DNA of 64,000 nucleotides from Paracoccus marinaquae (GTDB lineage: Bacteria > Pseudomonadota > Alphaproteobacteria > Rhodobacterales > Rhodobacteraceae). The first letter of the stretch is position 1, and every line of letters starts with the position of its first letter. The notes below the pieces were generated by a model, which saw only the letters and a program-made list of their open reading frames with translations, was not told where the DNA came from and ran no database searches. The stretch lies in the NCBI RefSeq assembly GCF_018860165.1, contig NZ_JAHKNG010000003.1, positions 124,001 to 188,000 on the forward strand, written 5' to 3'. The position numbers were made by a program, and so were the translations under genes. Below, one piece after another: positions 1-9,143 of the stretch.

Positions 1-1236
1 CAGATGCTGGACGATCTGGCACCGCTCGGCACCTCCTGCCCCGACCATTTCCTGCGGACGAAAATCCGCCCGCTGGTCGTCGATTTCGATCCCGCAAACC
101 CCGATCTGGACGCGACCATCGCCGGGTTGGCCGATGCCGTCGCCGTCTATCGCGACGATTACGCCGCCTATTACGACCGCTGCAAGCATCCCGACAGTCC
201 GGCCCTGCGCGACCCGAATGCGGTGGTCTATCTGGTCCCGGGCGTCGGCATGATCACCTTCGCGCTGGACAAGGCGACGGCGCGCATCTCGGGTGAGTTC
301 TATGTCAACGCGATCAATGTGATGCGTGGCGCCTCGGGTGTTTCCACCTATCAGGGCCTGCCCGAGCAGGAGGCCTTTGACATCGAATACTGGCTTCTGG
401 AAGAGGCCAAGCTGCAGCGCATGCCCAAGCCGAAATCGCTGGCCGGGCGGGTGGCGCTGGTCACCGGCGGCGCGGGCGGCATCGGGGCGGCCACGGCGCA
501 GAAACTGCTGGCCGAGGGTGCCTGTGTCATGCTGGCCGATATCGACGCCGCGGCGCTGGATGAGGCGCGCGAGGGGCTGGCGGGCCGCCACGGCAAGGAC
601 GTGGTGCGCAGCGTGCAGATGAATGTCACCGACGAGAATCAGGTGATCGGCGCCTATGCCGATCTGGCGGTGGAATTCGGCGGTATCGACATCGTCGTCT
701 CGAATGCCGGCATCGCCTCCTCGGCGCCGGTCGAGGACACCTCGCTGGCGCTGTGGAACAAGAACATGGATATCCTGTCCACCGGCTATTTCCTGGTCAG
801 CCGCGAGGCATTCCGCACCCTGCGGGCGCAGGATATCGGCGGTTCGGTGATCTTCGTCGCCTCGAAAAACGGGCTGGCCGCCAGCCCCAATGCCAGCGCC
901 TATTGCACCGCGAAGGCCTCCGAAATCCATCTGGCCCGCTGTCTGGCGCTGGAAGGCGCCGAGGCCGGGATCCGGGTCAATGTGGTGAACCCGGATGCGG
1001 TGCTGCGCGGCTCGAAGATCTGGTCGGGCGAATGGCTGGACCAGCGCGCCTCGACCTACAGGACCGACAAGGAGGGGCTTGAGGAGATGTATCGCCAGCG
1101 CTCGATGCTGAAACGCTCGGTCCTGCCCGAGGATATCGCCGAGGGCGCCTATTTCTTCGCCTCCGACCTGTCGGCCAAATCGACCGGCAACATCCTGAAT
1201 GTGGACGCCGGCAACGTCCAGGCTTTCACACGGTGA
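1..1236 (+). CDS. rhaD: Bifunctional rhamnulose-1-phosphate aldolase / short-chain dehydrogenase (5' end outside window)
   Basis: The open frame runs in from the left edge, so the N-terminal part is missing. The visible first ~140 residues match the end of a class II aldolase domain. After them comes a full SDR domain: the nucleotide-binding motif LVTGGAGGIGAAT is near visible residue 153, NAGIAS follows, and the catalytic YCTAK lies near residue 300. This aldolase-SDR fusion is the RhaD type known from Rhizobium rhamnose catabolism, which cleaves rhamnulose-1-phosphate to DHAP and lactaldehyde and oxidises the aldehyde. The stop codon overlaps the start of rhaI, so the two are translationally coupled. 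Aldolase/SDR identity is strong; the substrate rests on the rhaI neighbour. Confidence 0.88.
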   Translation, partial: QMLDDLAPLGTSCPDHFLRTKIRPLVVDFDPANPDLDATIAGLADAVAVYRDDYAAYYDRCKHPDSPALRDPNAVVYLVPGVGMITFALDKATARISGEFYVNAINVMRGASGVSTYQGLPEQEAFDIEYWLLEEAKLQRMPKPKSLAGRVALVTGGAGGIGAATAQKLLAEGACVMLADIDAAALDEAREGLAGRHGKDVVRSVQMNVTDENQVIGAYADLAVEFGGIDIVVSNAGIASSAPVEDTSLALWNKNMDILSTGYFLVSREAFRTLRAQDIGGSVIFVASKNGLAASPNASAYCTAKASEIHLARCLALEGAEAGIRVNVVNPDAVLRGSKIWSGEWLDQRASTYRTDKEGLEEMYRQRSMLKRSVLPEDIAEGAYFFASDLSAKSTGNILNVDAGNVQAFTR

Positions 1237-2516
1237 TGACCATGATCGACGCAAATCTGATCGAAGCCGAAAACGCCGCCCGTCAGGCCGATCTGGCCGC
1301 CGATTACGACGCCCTTGGCGCCCGGCTGGCGCGTCGGGGCGTGGATATCGAGGCCCTGACCGCCCGCGCCGCAGGTTTCGGCGTGGCCATTCCAAGCTGG
1401 GGCACCGGCACCGGCGGCACCCGTTTCGCCCGCTTTCCGGGCGAGGGTGAGCCCACCGGCATCATGGACAAGCTGGATGATTGCGGCGTGATCCATCGCC
1501 TGACCGGCGCCACGCCAAGGGTCAGCCTGCATATCCCCTGGGACAAGGCCGATCCCGCCCTGCTGCGCGAAAAGGCCGAGGAACTCGGGCTGGGCTTCGA
1601 CGCGATGAACTCGAACACCTTTCAGGACCAGCCGGACCAGGTCCGAAGCTACAAGTTCGGCTCGCTCAGCCATACCGATGCGGCGACGCGCCAGCAGGCG
1701 ATCGAACACAATCTGGAATGTATCGAGATCGGGCAGGCCATCGGATCGAAGGCGCTGACCGTATGGATCGGGGACGGCTCGAACTTTCCCGGCCAGACCT
1801 CGCTCAGCCGTCAGTTCGAGCGCTATCTGGACGCGATGAAGGCGATCTATGCCGGGCTGCCGGGCGACTGGCGCATCTTCAGCGAACACAAGATCTATGA
1901 GCCCGCCTTCTACTCGACCGTGGTGCAGGACTGGGGCACCAGCCTGATGATCGCGCAGGAACTGGGCGACAGGGCGCAATGCCTTGTCGATCTGGGCCAT
2001 CACGCCCCGAATGTGAATATCGAGATGATCGTTGCCCGCCTGATCCGCGCGGGCAAGCTGGGCGGCTTTCACTTCAACGACAGCAAATATGGCGATGACG
2101 ATCTGGACAGCGGCACGATCGAGCCGTTCCGCCTGTTCCTCGTCTTCAACGAGCTGGTCGAACTGGAGGACACGCCGGGCCTGAACCTCGCCCATATGAT
2201 CGACCAGAGCCATAATGTCACCGACCCGATCGAAAGCCTGATCGTCAGCGCCTGCGAGATCCAGCGCGCCTATGTGCAGGCAAGCCTCGTGGATCGCGCT
2301 ACACTGGAAGGTTATCGCGGCGAAAACGACGCGCTGATGGCGGCGGCGACGCTGCGCGCCGCGTTCCGCACCGATGTCGAGCCGATCCTTGCCATGGCGC
2401 GGCTGCGCGCGGGCGCGGCCATCGACCCGGTTTCGGTCTATCGGGCCTCGGGCTATCGCGCCCGGGTCGCGCTGAGCCGTCCGAAATCGACCGGCGGGGG
2501 CGGCGGCATCGTCTGA
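1236..2516 (+). CDS. rhaI: L-rhamnose catabolism isomerase, Rhizobium type
   Basis: A 426-residue TIM-barrel sugar isomerase that would convert L-rhamnose to L-rhamnulose in the cytoplasm. It resembles the xylose-isomerase-like RhaI proteins of Rhizobiales and Rhodobacterales rather than E. coli RhaA. Acidic and histidine motifs expected to bind the divalent metal are visible (FSEHKIYEPAF, LVDLGHHAPN, GGFHFNDSKYGDDDLDSG). The ATG at 1236 shares its A with the rhaD stop codon; a GTG at 1233 and an ATG at 1242 are alternatives, and no strong ribosome binding site separates them. Adjacency to rhaD supports the rhamnose assignment. Confidence 0.88.
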   Translation: MTMIDANLIEAENAARQADLAADYDALGARLARRGVDIEALTARAAGFGVAIPSWGTGTGGTRFARFPGEGEPTGIMDKLDDCGVIHRLTGATPRVSLHIPWDKADPALLREKAEELGLGFDAMNSNTFQDQPDQVRSYKFGSLSHTDAATRQQAIEHNLECIEIGQAIGSKALTVWIGDGSNFPGQTSLSRQFERYLDAMKAIYAGLPGDWRIFSEHKIYEPAFYSTVVQDWGTSLMIAQELGDRAQCLVDLGHHAPNVNIEMIVARLIRAGKLGGFHFNDSKYGDDDLDSGTIEPFRLFLVFNELVELEDTPGLNLAHMIDQSHNVTDPIESLIVSACEIQRAYVQASLVDRATLEGYRGENDALMAAATLRAAFRTDVEPILAMARLRAGAAIDPVSVYRASGYRARVALSRPKSTGGGGGIV

Positions 2517-2609
2517 GGGAAGGCCGGGCACCGGAATGCTGCGCGCGGTGCTGGACCTTCGCGGCGCGGGCGGGTAGTTGGGCGCCAAACCCAGATGCGA
2601 GGCCCCGCC

Positions 2610-4199
2610 ATGTCCCAACCCGTCGCCCTGAAACGCGCGCTGATCTCGGTTTCCGACAAGACCGGGCTGATCGAGTTCGCCCGCAAGCTGTCGGCGCGCG
2701 GGGTGGAAATCCTGTCCACCGGCGGCAGCGCCAAGGCGCTGCGCGAGGCCGGGCTGACGGTGGTCGATGTGGCCGATGTGACCGGCTTCCCCGAGATGAT
2801 GGACGGCCGGGTCAAGACCCTGCATCCGGTGGTGCATGGCGGGCTTCTGGCGCTGCGCGACAATCAGGAGCATCTGGCGGCGATGGAGGCGCATGGCATC
2901 GGCCCCATCGACCTGCTGGTGGTCAATCTCTACCCCTTCGAGGAAACGGTGGCGAAGGGCGCGGACTATGCCGAGTGCATCGAGAATATCGATATCGGCG
3001 GCCCGGCGATGATCCGGGCGGCGGCCAAGAATCACGGCTTCGTCTCGGTCATCGTCGATGTCGCGGATTACGAGGCGCTGCTGGCCGAACTGAATGCCAA
3101 TGACGACCGCACCACCTATGAATTCCGCCAGCGGCAGGCGCAGATCGCCTATGCCCGCACCGCGGCCTATGACGCCGCCGTCTCGACCTGGATGGCGCAG
3201 GCCATCGGCGAGGAAACCCCGCGCCGCCGCGCCTTTGCCGGAACGCTGGCGCAGGGCCTGCGCTATGGCGAGAACCCGCATCAGCAGGCGGCCTTCTATG
3301 TGACCGGCGAGGCGCGGCCCGGTGTCGCCACCGCGCGCCAGTGGCAGGGCAAGGAACTGAGCTACAACAACATCAACGACACCGATTCGGCCTTCGAACT
3401 GGTGGCCGAGTTCGATCCCGCCGAAGGCCCCGCCTGCGCGATCATCAAGCATGCCAATCCCTGCGGCGTGGCCCGTGGCGACACCGCCATCGAGGCCTAT
3501 CGGCGCGCCTTCGACTGCGACCGGACTTCGGCCTTCGGCGGCATCGTGGCACTGAACCGGGTTCTGGACGGGGCCACCGCCGAGGAAATCGTGAAGATCT
3601 TCACCGAGGTCGTCATCGCCCCCGACGCCGATGAGGACGCAAAGCGCATCTTTGCCGCCAAGAAGAACCTGCGCCTGCTGACCACCGGCGGGTTGCCCGA
3701 TCCGCGCGCGGGCGGCATGACCTTCCGGCAGGTCGCGGGCGGATTTCTGGCGCAGGGACGCGACAGCGGGCATGTCACCCGCACGGCGCTGAAGATCGTG
3801 ACCGAACGCCAGCCGGACGAGGCCGAACTGGCCGACATGCTGTTCGCCTGGACCGTCGCCAAGCATGTGAAATCGAACGCCATCGTTTATGCCCGGGACC
3901 GCGCCACCGTCGGCATCGGCGCCGGCCAGATGAGCCGGGTGGACAGCACCCGCATCGGCCGGCGCAAATCCGAGGACATGGCCGAGGCGCTTGGCCTGTC
4001 GCAGCCGCTGACCATCGGATCGGTCGTCGCCTCGGACGCCTTCTTCCCCTTCGCCGACGGCATCGAGGCGTTGGCCGAGGCCGGTGCCAGGGCGGTGATC
4101 CAGCCCGGCGGCTCGATGCGCGATGGCGAGGTGATCGCCGCCGCGAACCGGCTTGGCCTTGCCATGGTGTTCACCGGTCAGCGACATTTCCGCCACTGA
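2610..4199 (+). CDS. purH: Bifunctional AICAR transformylase / IMP cyclohydrolase
   Basis: 529 residues, the usual length. The N-terminal MGS-like cyclohydrolase domain (about residues 1-150) carries [16 protein letters not shown] and [15 protein letters not shown]. The C-terminal transformylase domain carries [22 protein letters not shown] and, near the end, [19 protein letters not shown]. It performs the last two steps of de novo IMP synthesis. The ATG at 2610 is preferred over one at 2595 because a GAGG lies 5-8 bases ahead and the family starts at this point. lspA follows after 12 bases, so co-transcription is likely. Confidence 0.96.
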   Translation: MSQPVALKRALISVSDKTGLIEFARKLSARGVEILSTGGSAKALREAGLTVVDVADVTGFPEMMDGRVKTLHPVVHGGLLALRDNQEHLAAMEAHGIGPIDLLVVNLYPFEETVAKGADYAECIENIDIGGPAMIRAAAKNHGFVSVIVDVADYEALLAELNANDDRTTYEFRQRQAQIAYARTAAYDAAVSTWMAQAIGEETPRRRAFAGTLAQGLRYGENPHQQAAFYVTGEARPGVATARQWQGKELSYNNINDTDSAFELVAEFDPAEGPACAIIKHANPCGVARGDTAIEAYRRAFDCDRTSAFGGIVALNRVLDGATAEEIVKIFTEVVIAPDADEDAKRIFAAKKNLRLLTTGGLPDPRAGGMTFRQVAGGFLAQGRDSGHVTRTALKIVTERQPDEAELADMLFAWTVAKHVKSNAIVYARDRATVGIGAGQMSRVDSTRIGRRKSEDMAEALGLSQPLTIGSVVASDAFFPFADGIEALAEAGARAVIQPGGSMRDGEVIAAANRLGLAMVFTGQRHFRH

Positions 4200-4211
4200 G
4201 CCCTGACAGCG

Positions 4212-4895
4212 ATGCAGCACGAACTGCCCCTCGACGACGCGCCAAAGCCGGCGCCAGAGACGCCCAAGGCCCGGCGCCCGCGCGCGCCGCGCAAGCCCAA
4301 GCCGCCGGCGCGGGCCGACATGCGCCTGACCGCCTGGGTGGCGGTGGGCATCGTGCTGCTGGATCAGGCGCTGAAATACTGGGTCGTCCACGTCCTGCGC
4401 CTGGACCGGCTGCGCGAGATCGACCTTCTGCCGCCCTGGCTGAACCTGCGCATGGCCTGGAATCAGGGGGTCAATTTCGGGCTGATGGCCTCGGAGACCG
4501 ATCTGACGCGCTGGCTCCTGATCGGGGTCGCCGCCGCCATCTGCATCTGGGTGTGGATCTGGATCTGGCGCAGCGCGGCCGGGCGCTTCGCACGGCTGTC
4601 CGCCGGGCTGTTGATTGGTGGCGCCATCGGCAACGTCATCGACCGGGTCTATTACGGCGCGGTGGCGGATTTCCTGAACATGTCGCTGCCCGGCTGGCAG
4701 AATCCCTACAGTTTCAACGTCGCCGACATCTCGATCTTTGCCGGCGCCATCGGCCTTGTGCTGATACCGCAGACCGGCCCGGGATCCAGGGGACCGGGCC
4801 GCAAGCCCCGGCCCCGCAACGCGCCGAAGCCGGCATCCGGCACCGCGTTGCCGGGCACGGACAACACCCGTGACGGCGCCGGGAAATCACGCTAG
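4212..4895 (+). CDS. lspA: Lipoprotein signal peptidase (signal peptidase II)
   Basis: Inner-membrane aspartyl peptidase that removes signal peptides from prolipoproteins. About four membrane segments are visible (around residues 40-60, 100-118, 130-148 and 168-186). The family motifs AWNQGVNFGL, GGAIGNVIDR and NVADISIF are present; the catalytic pair should be Asp153 (VADFLN) and Asp172 (NVADIS). At 227 residues it is long for the family, owing to a Pro/Lys/Arg-rich 36-residue N-terminal extension and a 40-residue Pro/Gly/Arg tail. An ATG at 4320 would remove the N-terminal extension. The next gene encodes a lipoprotein, a likely substrate. Confidence 0.94.
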   Translation: MQHELPLDDAPKPAPETPKARRPRAPRKPKPPARADMRLTAWVAVGIVLLDQALKYWVVHVLRLDRLREIDLLPPWLNLRMAWNQGVNFGLMASETDLTRWLLIGVAAAICIWVWIWIWRSAAGRFARLSAGLLIGGAIGNVIDRVYYGAVADFLNMSLPGWQNPYSFNVADISIFAGAIGLVLIPQTGPGSRGPGRKPRPRNAPKPASGTALPGTDNTRDGAGKSR

Positions 4896-4924
4896 AACGG
4901 GCGCAAAGCAGGAAGGGGCAGTCA

Positions 4925-5446
4925 ATGCGGGCAATCGCTCTGATGATGGGTTTTGCGGCTGTGGCCGGGCTTTCGGCCTGTAGCGGCGATCCGCATCTGA
5001 TGAACATCGAGTCCGGCCAGAACAGTCCCGACGAGTTCGCGATCCTGCCGACCAAGCCACTGACCATGCCGCCCGATCTGGCGGTTCTGCCCACGCCGAC
5101 GCCGGGCGGCGCCAATATCACCGACCCGACGCCGCAGGCAGACGCGGTTGCGGCCCTTGGCGGCAATCCGGCGCAACTGGCCGATCAGGGCATCGCGGCC
5201 TCGGACCAGGCGCTGGTCGTCTATACCGGCCGCCTCGGGACCGATCCGGCCATCCGGACCCAGCTGGCGGTGGCCGATCTGCAATGGCGGTCGCGCAATT
5301 CGCGCCGCCCGCTCGAGGCGCTGTTCGGCACGTCGGTCTACCTGCGGGCCTATCGGCCGATGACGCTGGACCCGGCGGCCGAGCAGCTGCGCTGGCAACG
5401 CGCCGGGGCGCGCACCTCGACCTCGCCCACCCCCGTCGAGGAGTGA
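4925..5446 (+). CDS. DUF3035 / BamF-like outer-membrane lipoprotein
   Basis: 173 residues with a lipoprotein signal: a short hydrophobic stretch, then LSACSG with Cys19 as the likely lipidation site. The following motif SPDEFAILPTKPLTMPPD is typical of the alphaproteobacterial DUF3035 family, in which BamF of the beta-barrel assembly complex was described. An AGGAAGGGG sequence precedes the ATG. It follows lspA by 29 bases and would be processed by it. A role in outer-membrane protein assembly comes from family knowledge; the lipoprotein nature is seen directly. Confidence 0.8.
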   Translation: MRAIALMMGFAAVAGLSACSGDPHLMNIESGQNSPDEFAILPTKPLTMPPDLAVLPTPTPGGANITDPTPQADAVAALGGNPAQLADQGIAASDQALVVYTGRLGTDPAIRTQLAVADLQWRSRNSRRPLEALFGTSVYLRAYRPMTLDPAAEQLRWQRAGARTSTSPTPVEE

Positions 5447-5507
5447 GGCCAACCGCCCGTCGCAAGGCCGGGCAGGTGCCGGGCATCGCGACGGATCGCG
5501 GGCAGGT

Positions 5508-6674
5508 TCAGGTCAGTTCGACCGCGACGGCCGTGCCCTCGCCGCCGCCGATGCAGATGGCCGCGACGCCGCGCCGCCCGCCCCGTGCCTGCAGGGCGTG
5601 AATCAGCGTCACGATGATCCGTGCCCCCGAGGCGCCGATCGGATGGCCAAGCGCGCAGGCACCGCCATTCACGTTCACCCGGTCATGGCCGAGGCCCATG
5701 CGCGCCATGAAGGCCATCGGCACGACCGCGAAAGCCTCGTTCACCTCCCACAGATCGACGCTGTCCTTCGCCCAGCCGATCCGCTCCAGCAGCTTTTCGG
5801 CCGCCGGGACGGGGGCGGTCGGAAACTTGCCCGGCTCCTGCGCGTGGCTGGCATGGCCGACGATCCGGGCAATGGCGCCCGCGCCCTCGGCGCCGATGAC
5901 CAGCGCCGCCGCCCCGTCCGAGATCGAGCTGGAATTCGCCGCCGTCACCGTACCGTCCTTGCGGAAGGCGGGTTTCAGATGCGGGATCTTCTCGGGCATG
6001 GCATTGCCGGGCTGCTCGTCGGTATCGACCACGGTTTCGCCCTTGCGGGTCGCAATCGTGACCGGCGCGATCTCGGCCGCGAAGGCGCCCGAGGCAATGG
6101 CCGCCTTCGCGCGCGACAGGCTGGCCAGCGCATAATCGTCCTGCGCCGCGCGGCTGAAGTTGAACTCGGTGGCGCAATCCTCGGCAAAGGTGCCCATCAG
6201 GCGGCCCTTGTCATAGGCATCCTCGAGCCCGTCGAGAAACATGTGGTCGATGGCCTGCGCATGGCCCAGCCGGGCGCCGGCACGCATCTTCGGCAGCAGA
6301 TAGGGCGCGTTGGACATGCTTTCCATGCCGCCCGCCACGATCAGTTCGGCGCTGCCGGCGCGGATCGTATCCGCGGCCATCATCACCGCCTGCATCCCTG
6401 ACCCGCACATCTTGTTCAGCGTCGTCGCCGGCACCGATTTCGGCAGGCCGGCGGCAAAGCCGGCCTGTCGCGCCGGGGCCTGACCCTGGCCCGCCGGCAG
6501 GACGCAGCCCATGAACAGCGCCTCGGGCCGGTCGGGGGCGACCGAGGCACGCTCAAGCGCGGCGCGGATCGCGACGCCGCCCAGATCGGCGGCGGTCTGG
6601 CCGGCAAAGGCGCCCATCAGGCCGCCCATCGGCGTGCGCGCGGCGCCCAGGACGAATATATCTTGAACTGTCAT
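5508..6674 (-). CDS. Acetyl-CoA acetyltransferase / thiolase
   Basis: 388 residues, full thiolase length. The nucleophile Cys90 lies in TTLNKMCGSGMQAVMM. The C-terminal His motif GGACALGHPIGASGAR and the second Cys in AICIGGGEGTA complete the active site. Cytoplasmic enzyme that condenses or cleaves acetoacetyl-CoA and related 3-ketoacyl-CoAs. It stands alone between convergent lspA-bamF and a divergent STAS gene, so a specific pathway (ketone bodies, polyhydroxyalkanoate or beta-oxidation) cannot be fixed from context. Confidence 0.92.
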   Translation of the reverse strand: MTVQDIFVLGAARTPMGGLMGAFAGQTAADLGGVAIRAALERASVAPDRPEALFMGCVLPAGQGQAPARQAGFAAGLPKSVPATTLNKMCGSGMQAVMMAADTIRAGSAELIVAGGMESMSNAPYLLPKMRAGARLGHAQAIDHMFLDGLEDAYDKGRLMGTFAEDCATEFNFSRAAQDDYALASLSRAKAAIASGAFAAEIAPVTIATRKGETVVDTDEQPGNAMPEKIPHLKPAFRKDGTVTAANSSSISDGAAALVIGAEGAGAIARIVGHASHAQEPGKFPTAPVPAAEKLLERIGWAKDSVDLWEVNEAFAVVPMAFMARMGLGHDRVNVNGGACALGHPIGASGARIIVTLIHALQARGGRRGVAAICIGGGEGTAVAVELT

Positions 6675-6762
6675 GATCTCTCCCCTTCTCGGTGACCCGC
6701 TTACCGGATCGTAACCTTTTGCGTCTAGTCAACGCGAGAGGAATGCGAAACCAGGGGGCGTC

Positions 6763-7095
6763 ATGCAGTTCACGGTCATCGATACCGACGCGGGTCTTGT
6801 CATCACCATCGCCGAGACGCGGATCGATGCGGCGATTGCGACGCGCTTCAAGGACAAGCTGCGCGAGATCATCATCCGTCATCGCAAGCCGGTCGAGATG
6901 CGGATGGCGGCCGTGGACTTCATGGACAGTTCGGGGCTGGGGGCGATGATCGCCCTGCGCAAGGCCCTGCCCGAGGACCTGCCGATGGTGCTGCAGGATC
7001 TGACCCCGAATGTCGAGCGCGTGTTCCGTCTGACGCGCATGGATACCGTCTTTCACATCCGACCCGCAGCAAAGAGCGAGGAGCAGAAGGAATGA
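6763..7095 (+). CDS. STAS-domain anti-sigma factor antagonist
   Basis: 110 residues forming a single STAS domain of the SpoIIAA/RsbV type. The phosphorylatable serine lies in FMDSSGLGAM (Ser57 most likely). Such proteins bind a partner kinase when unphosphorylated and so free its target. The stop codon overlaps the start of the next gene, an RsbW-like kinase, so the two form a translationally coupled pair. No sigma factor or PP2C phosphatase is in the window, so the target is unknown. Confidence 0.82.
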   Translation: MQFTVIDTDAGLVITIAETRIDAAIATRFKDKLREIIIRHRKPVEMRMAAVDFMDSSGLGAMIALRKALPEDLPMVLQDLTPNVERVFRLTRMDTVFHIRPAAKSEEQKE

Positions 7096-7592
7096 TTCCG
7101 ACCGAACGGCAGAATGCCGGACCGAATGGCCGCATCTCGACGCGGACCCAGCCGATGTTTCACCGGGTGCTGCCCGCAAATCCCGCTGCGGTGCGGGACA
7201 CCCTGGCCGATATCCGGCTGCGCTTTCGCTCGGAGGTCAGCGAGGATACGCTGGGCCGGCTGGAGCTGGTGCTGGCCGAGGTGATGAATAACATCGCCGA
7301 ACACGCCGCCCGGCCGTCATCCGCTGGCGAAGGGGCGCCGTCGATCCATCTCAGCATCGTCCGGCATGATGGCGGGCTGGCCTGTGCAATCTCGGATGAC
7401 GGGGTGTCCTTGCCCGAGGATTGCATCCTTCCGCGCGGCCTGCCGGCAATGGACCCGGAGGATCTGCCCGAGGGCGGTTTCGGCTGGTACCTGATCCAGG
7501 ACCTGACCCAGGCGCTGTGCTATTACCGCGAAGACCAGCGCAATTTCCTGGCCTTCCGCGTGCCCTTCTCGGCCGAGGACGGGGCGCGGTAA
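7092..7592 (+). CDS. Anti-sigma-type serine kinase (HATPase_c, RsbW-like)
   Basis: 166 residues. The N-box of the GHKL ATPase fold is clear in LVLAEVMNNIAEHA near residues 58-71, and G-box-like residues (ISDDGVSLP, GGFGWYLI) follow. This is the kinase/anti-sigma partner expected for a STAS antagonist. The start overlaps the upstream stop as ATGA. The pair could regulate a sigma factor, a c-di-GMP enzyme or exopolysaccharide formation as in other alphaproteobacteria; which one is not visible here. It is followed by convergent hspQ. Confidence 0.82.
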   Translation: MIPTERQNAGPNGRISTRTQPMFHRVLPANPAAVRDTLADIRLRFRSEVSEDTLGRLELVLAEVMNNIAEHAARPSSAGEGAPSIHLSIVRHDGGLACAISDDGVSLPEDCILPRGLPAMDPEDLPEGGFGWYLIQDLTQALCYYREDQRNFLAFRVPFSAEDGAR

Positions 7593-7677
7593 GGGCGCCG
7601 GGGTTCGCGCATCGGCCACCCGCTCCGGTGTCCGGTCATGGGGATGGATTCAGAAACCTTACCCGGCGCGTCGAAGG

Positions 7678-8010
7678 TCAGTTCAACCGCCCCGCCAGCG
7701 GATAGCGCCCGTCGGCGAAATCGCCGAACATGTCCGACACGTCGGGATGTTCCAGCGGCTCGCCCGAGGCATCCGGAACCAGGTTCTGTTCCGAGACATA
7801 GGCGACGTAATAGGTCGCCTCGGTTTCGGCATAAAGATGGTAGAAGGGCTGGTCCTTGTCCGGGCGGACATCTTCGGGGATGGAGTCGTACCATTCCTGG
7901 GTATTGGCGAATTCGGGATCGACATCGAAGATCACGCCGCGGAACGGCCGGTTGCGATGGCGGACCACCTGACCCAGACTGTATTTTGCAATGCGGTTAT
8001 GTGGCTGCAT
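7678..8010 (-). CDS. hspQ: Heat shock protein HspQ (hemimethylated-DNA-binding family)
   Basis: About 110 residues. The block KYSLGQVVRHRNRPFRGVIF and the motifs DPEFANTQEWYDSIPE and DQPFYHLYAE are typical of alphaproteobacterial HspQ, a small protein known in enterobacteria as an adaptor that modulates Lon-family proteolysis. The ATG at 8010 puts the N-terminus where family members start. ATGs at 8025 and 8040 extend it by up to 10 residues, and no clear ribosome binding site decides among them. It is convergent with the anti-sigma kinase gene. Confidence 0.85.
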   Translation of the reverse strand: MQPHNRIAKYSLGQVVRHRNRPFRGVIFDVDPEFANTQEWYDSIPEDVRPDKDQPFYHLYAETEATYYVAYVSEQNLVPDASGEPLEHPDVSDMFGDFADGRYPLAGRLN

Positions 8011-8210
8011 CCGCGGAGATCCCATCTTCGATTCCGGCATTTCGCCAGACTGTCGGATGTTCTAACGCGAAGCGGTGATTCTGTCCACCATATCACCGGC
8101 TTCGGCGGTATCCGCGCGCAACCGGAATATGCCCGCCGGGGCGTGGCGGCTCCGCCGGCTTCATCCCGCCGCGGTGCCTCGCGCATTCCGGGCAGGGAAG
8201 CCGCCCGGTT

Positions 8211-8975
8211 TCAGCCGCCGGGATACCACGCGGCGATGATGACCTCACTGCCCGAGCCGCCCTCGCCGACCAGCCGGGCGAATTCCTGAATGTCGCTGCC
8301 GCGGTGATGATAGGGTACCACCGCCGCCGGCCTGAAGGCGGCGACCGCCTCGGCCGCCTGCTCGACGGTCATCGTGTAGGGCAGGTTCATGGGCAGGAAG
8401 GCAAGCGCGACATCGCTCAGCCCAAGCATTTCGGGCGTCGGTTCGGTATCGCCTGCGACATAGAAGCGCTGACCGCCGATCGTCAGGACATAGCCATTGT
8501 CGCGCCCGACCGGGTGATACTGCATCCGGTCCTCGGTCGTGTTATGGGCGGGAACGGCCTCCAGCGTCATCCCCAGGACCTCGACCGCTTCGCCATTGGC
8601 CATGGCGCTGGCGCGTGTCTTCATCGCTTCGGGCAGCTTGTCATGCACGGCCGGATTGCTGATCAGGCGGACGGGTGGCAGCGCCTCGAGCGTCGGCAGG
8701 TCGAAATGATCGCCATGCTCATGGGTGATCAGGATCAGCGCAGGCTCGGGCAGGCCGGCATATTTCCCGCCACCGCCAACGGGATCGACATAGATCACCC
8801 CGCCCGGCGTCTCGATCGCCAGCGAGGCATGTTCGACCGGATGAAAGACGACCTCGCCGCCCTCGATGGGCCAGGTGAGGCGTCCACGGTCCTGGGCGCC
8901 ACTCAGGCGGGGCAGGAACGGGGTGCCGATTGCGGCGGCGGCAAGGGTAAGGCCGGTGCGACGGGTGATGGGCAT
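8211..8975 (-). CDS. Exported MBL-fold metallo-hydrolase
   Basis: 254 residues starting MPITRRTGLTLAAAAIG, a twin-arginine-like or Sec signal ending near LSGAQD. The metallo-beta-lactamase signature THEHGDHFD, the VAGDTE motif and PYHHRG supply the metal ligands of an UlaG-like hydrolase. The start at 8975 is supported by an AGGAGG 6-8 bases upstream; the open frame extends further but with unlike sequence. The substrate is not recognisable. It is divergent from a PQQ sugar dehydrogenase, so both may act in the periplasm. Confidence 0.83.
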   Translation of the reverse strand: MPITRRTGLTLAAAAIGTPFLPRLSGAQDRGRLTWPIEGGEVVFHPVEHASLAIETPGGVIYVDPVGGGGKYAGLPEPALILITHEHGDHFDLPTLEALPPVRLISNPAVHDKLPEAMKTRASAMANGEAVEVLGMTLEAVPAHNTTEDRMQYHPVGRDNGYVLTIGGQRFYVAGDTEPTPEMLGLSDVALAFLPMNLPYTMTVEQAAEAVAAFRPAAVVPYHHRGSDIQEFARLVGEGGSGSEVIIAAWYPGG

Positions 8976-9143
8976 GGGGGATCCTCCTGCTGACAGGTTC
9001 ATCTCGGACCCAACCCCCGAGGATGGCAGCAGGTTCCGCGCGGGGATGCGCGATGCAGATGACGCGGACGTGATCGGTTGGTGCAGACGCCGCGGCGGCG
9101 GCCATGCTACCGTCCGCCGGTATTCCCGCGGATGGAGCATTTC

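Noticed and set aside
1149-4391. Open frame of about 1080 codons antisense to rhaI and purH
   Set aside because: The opposite-strand genes are clear family members; the frame has no domain pattern.
5457-5494. Inverted repeat CCGTCGC...GCGACGG between bamF-like gene and thiolase as a terminator
   Set aside because: A 24-base loop and no T-run; the stem is only 7 bp. Not strong enough to list as a terminator.
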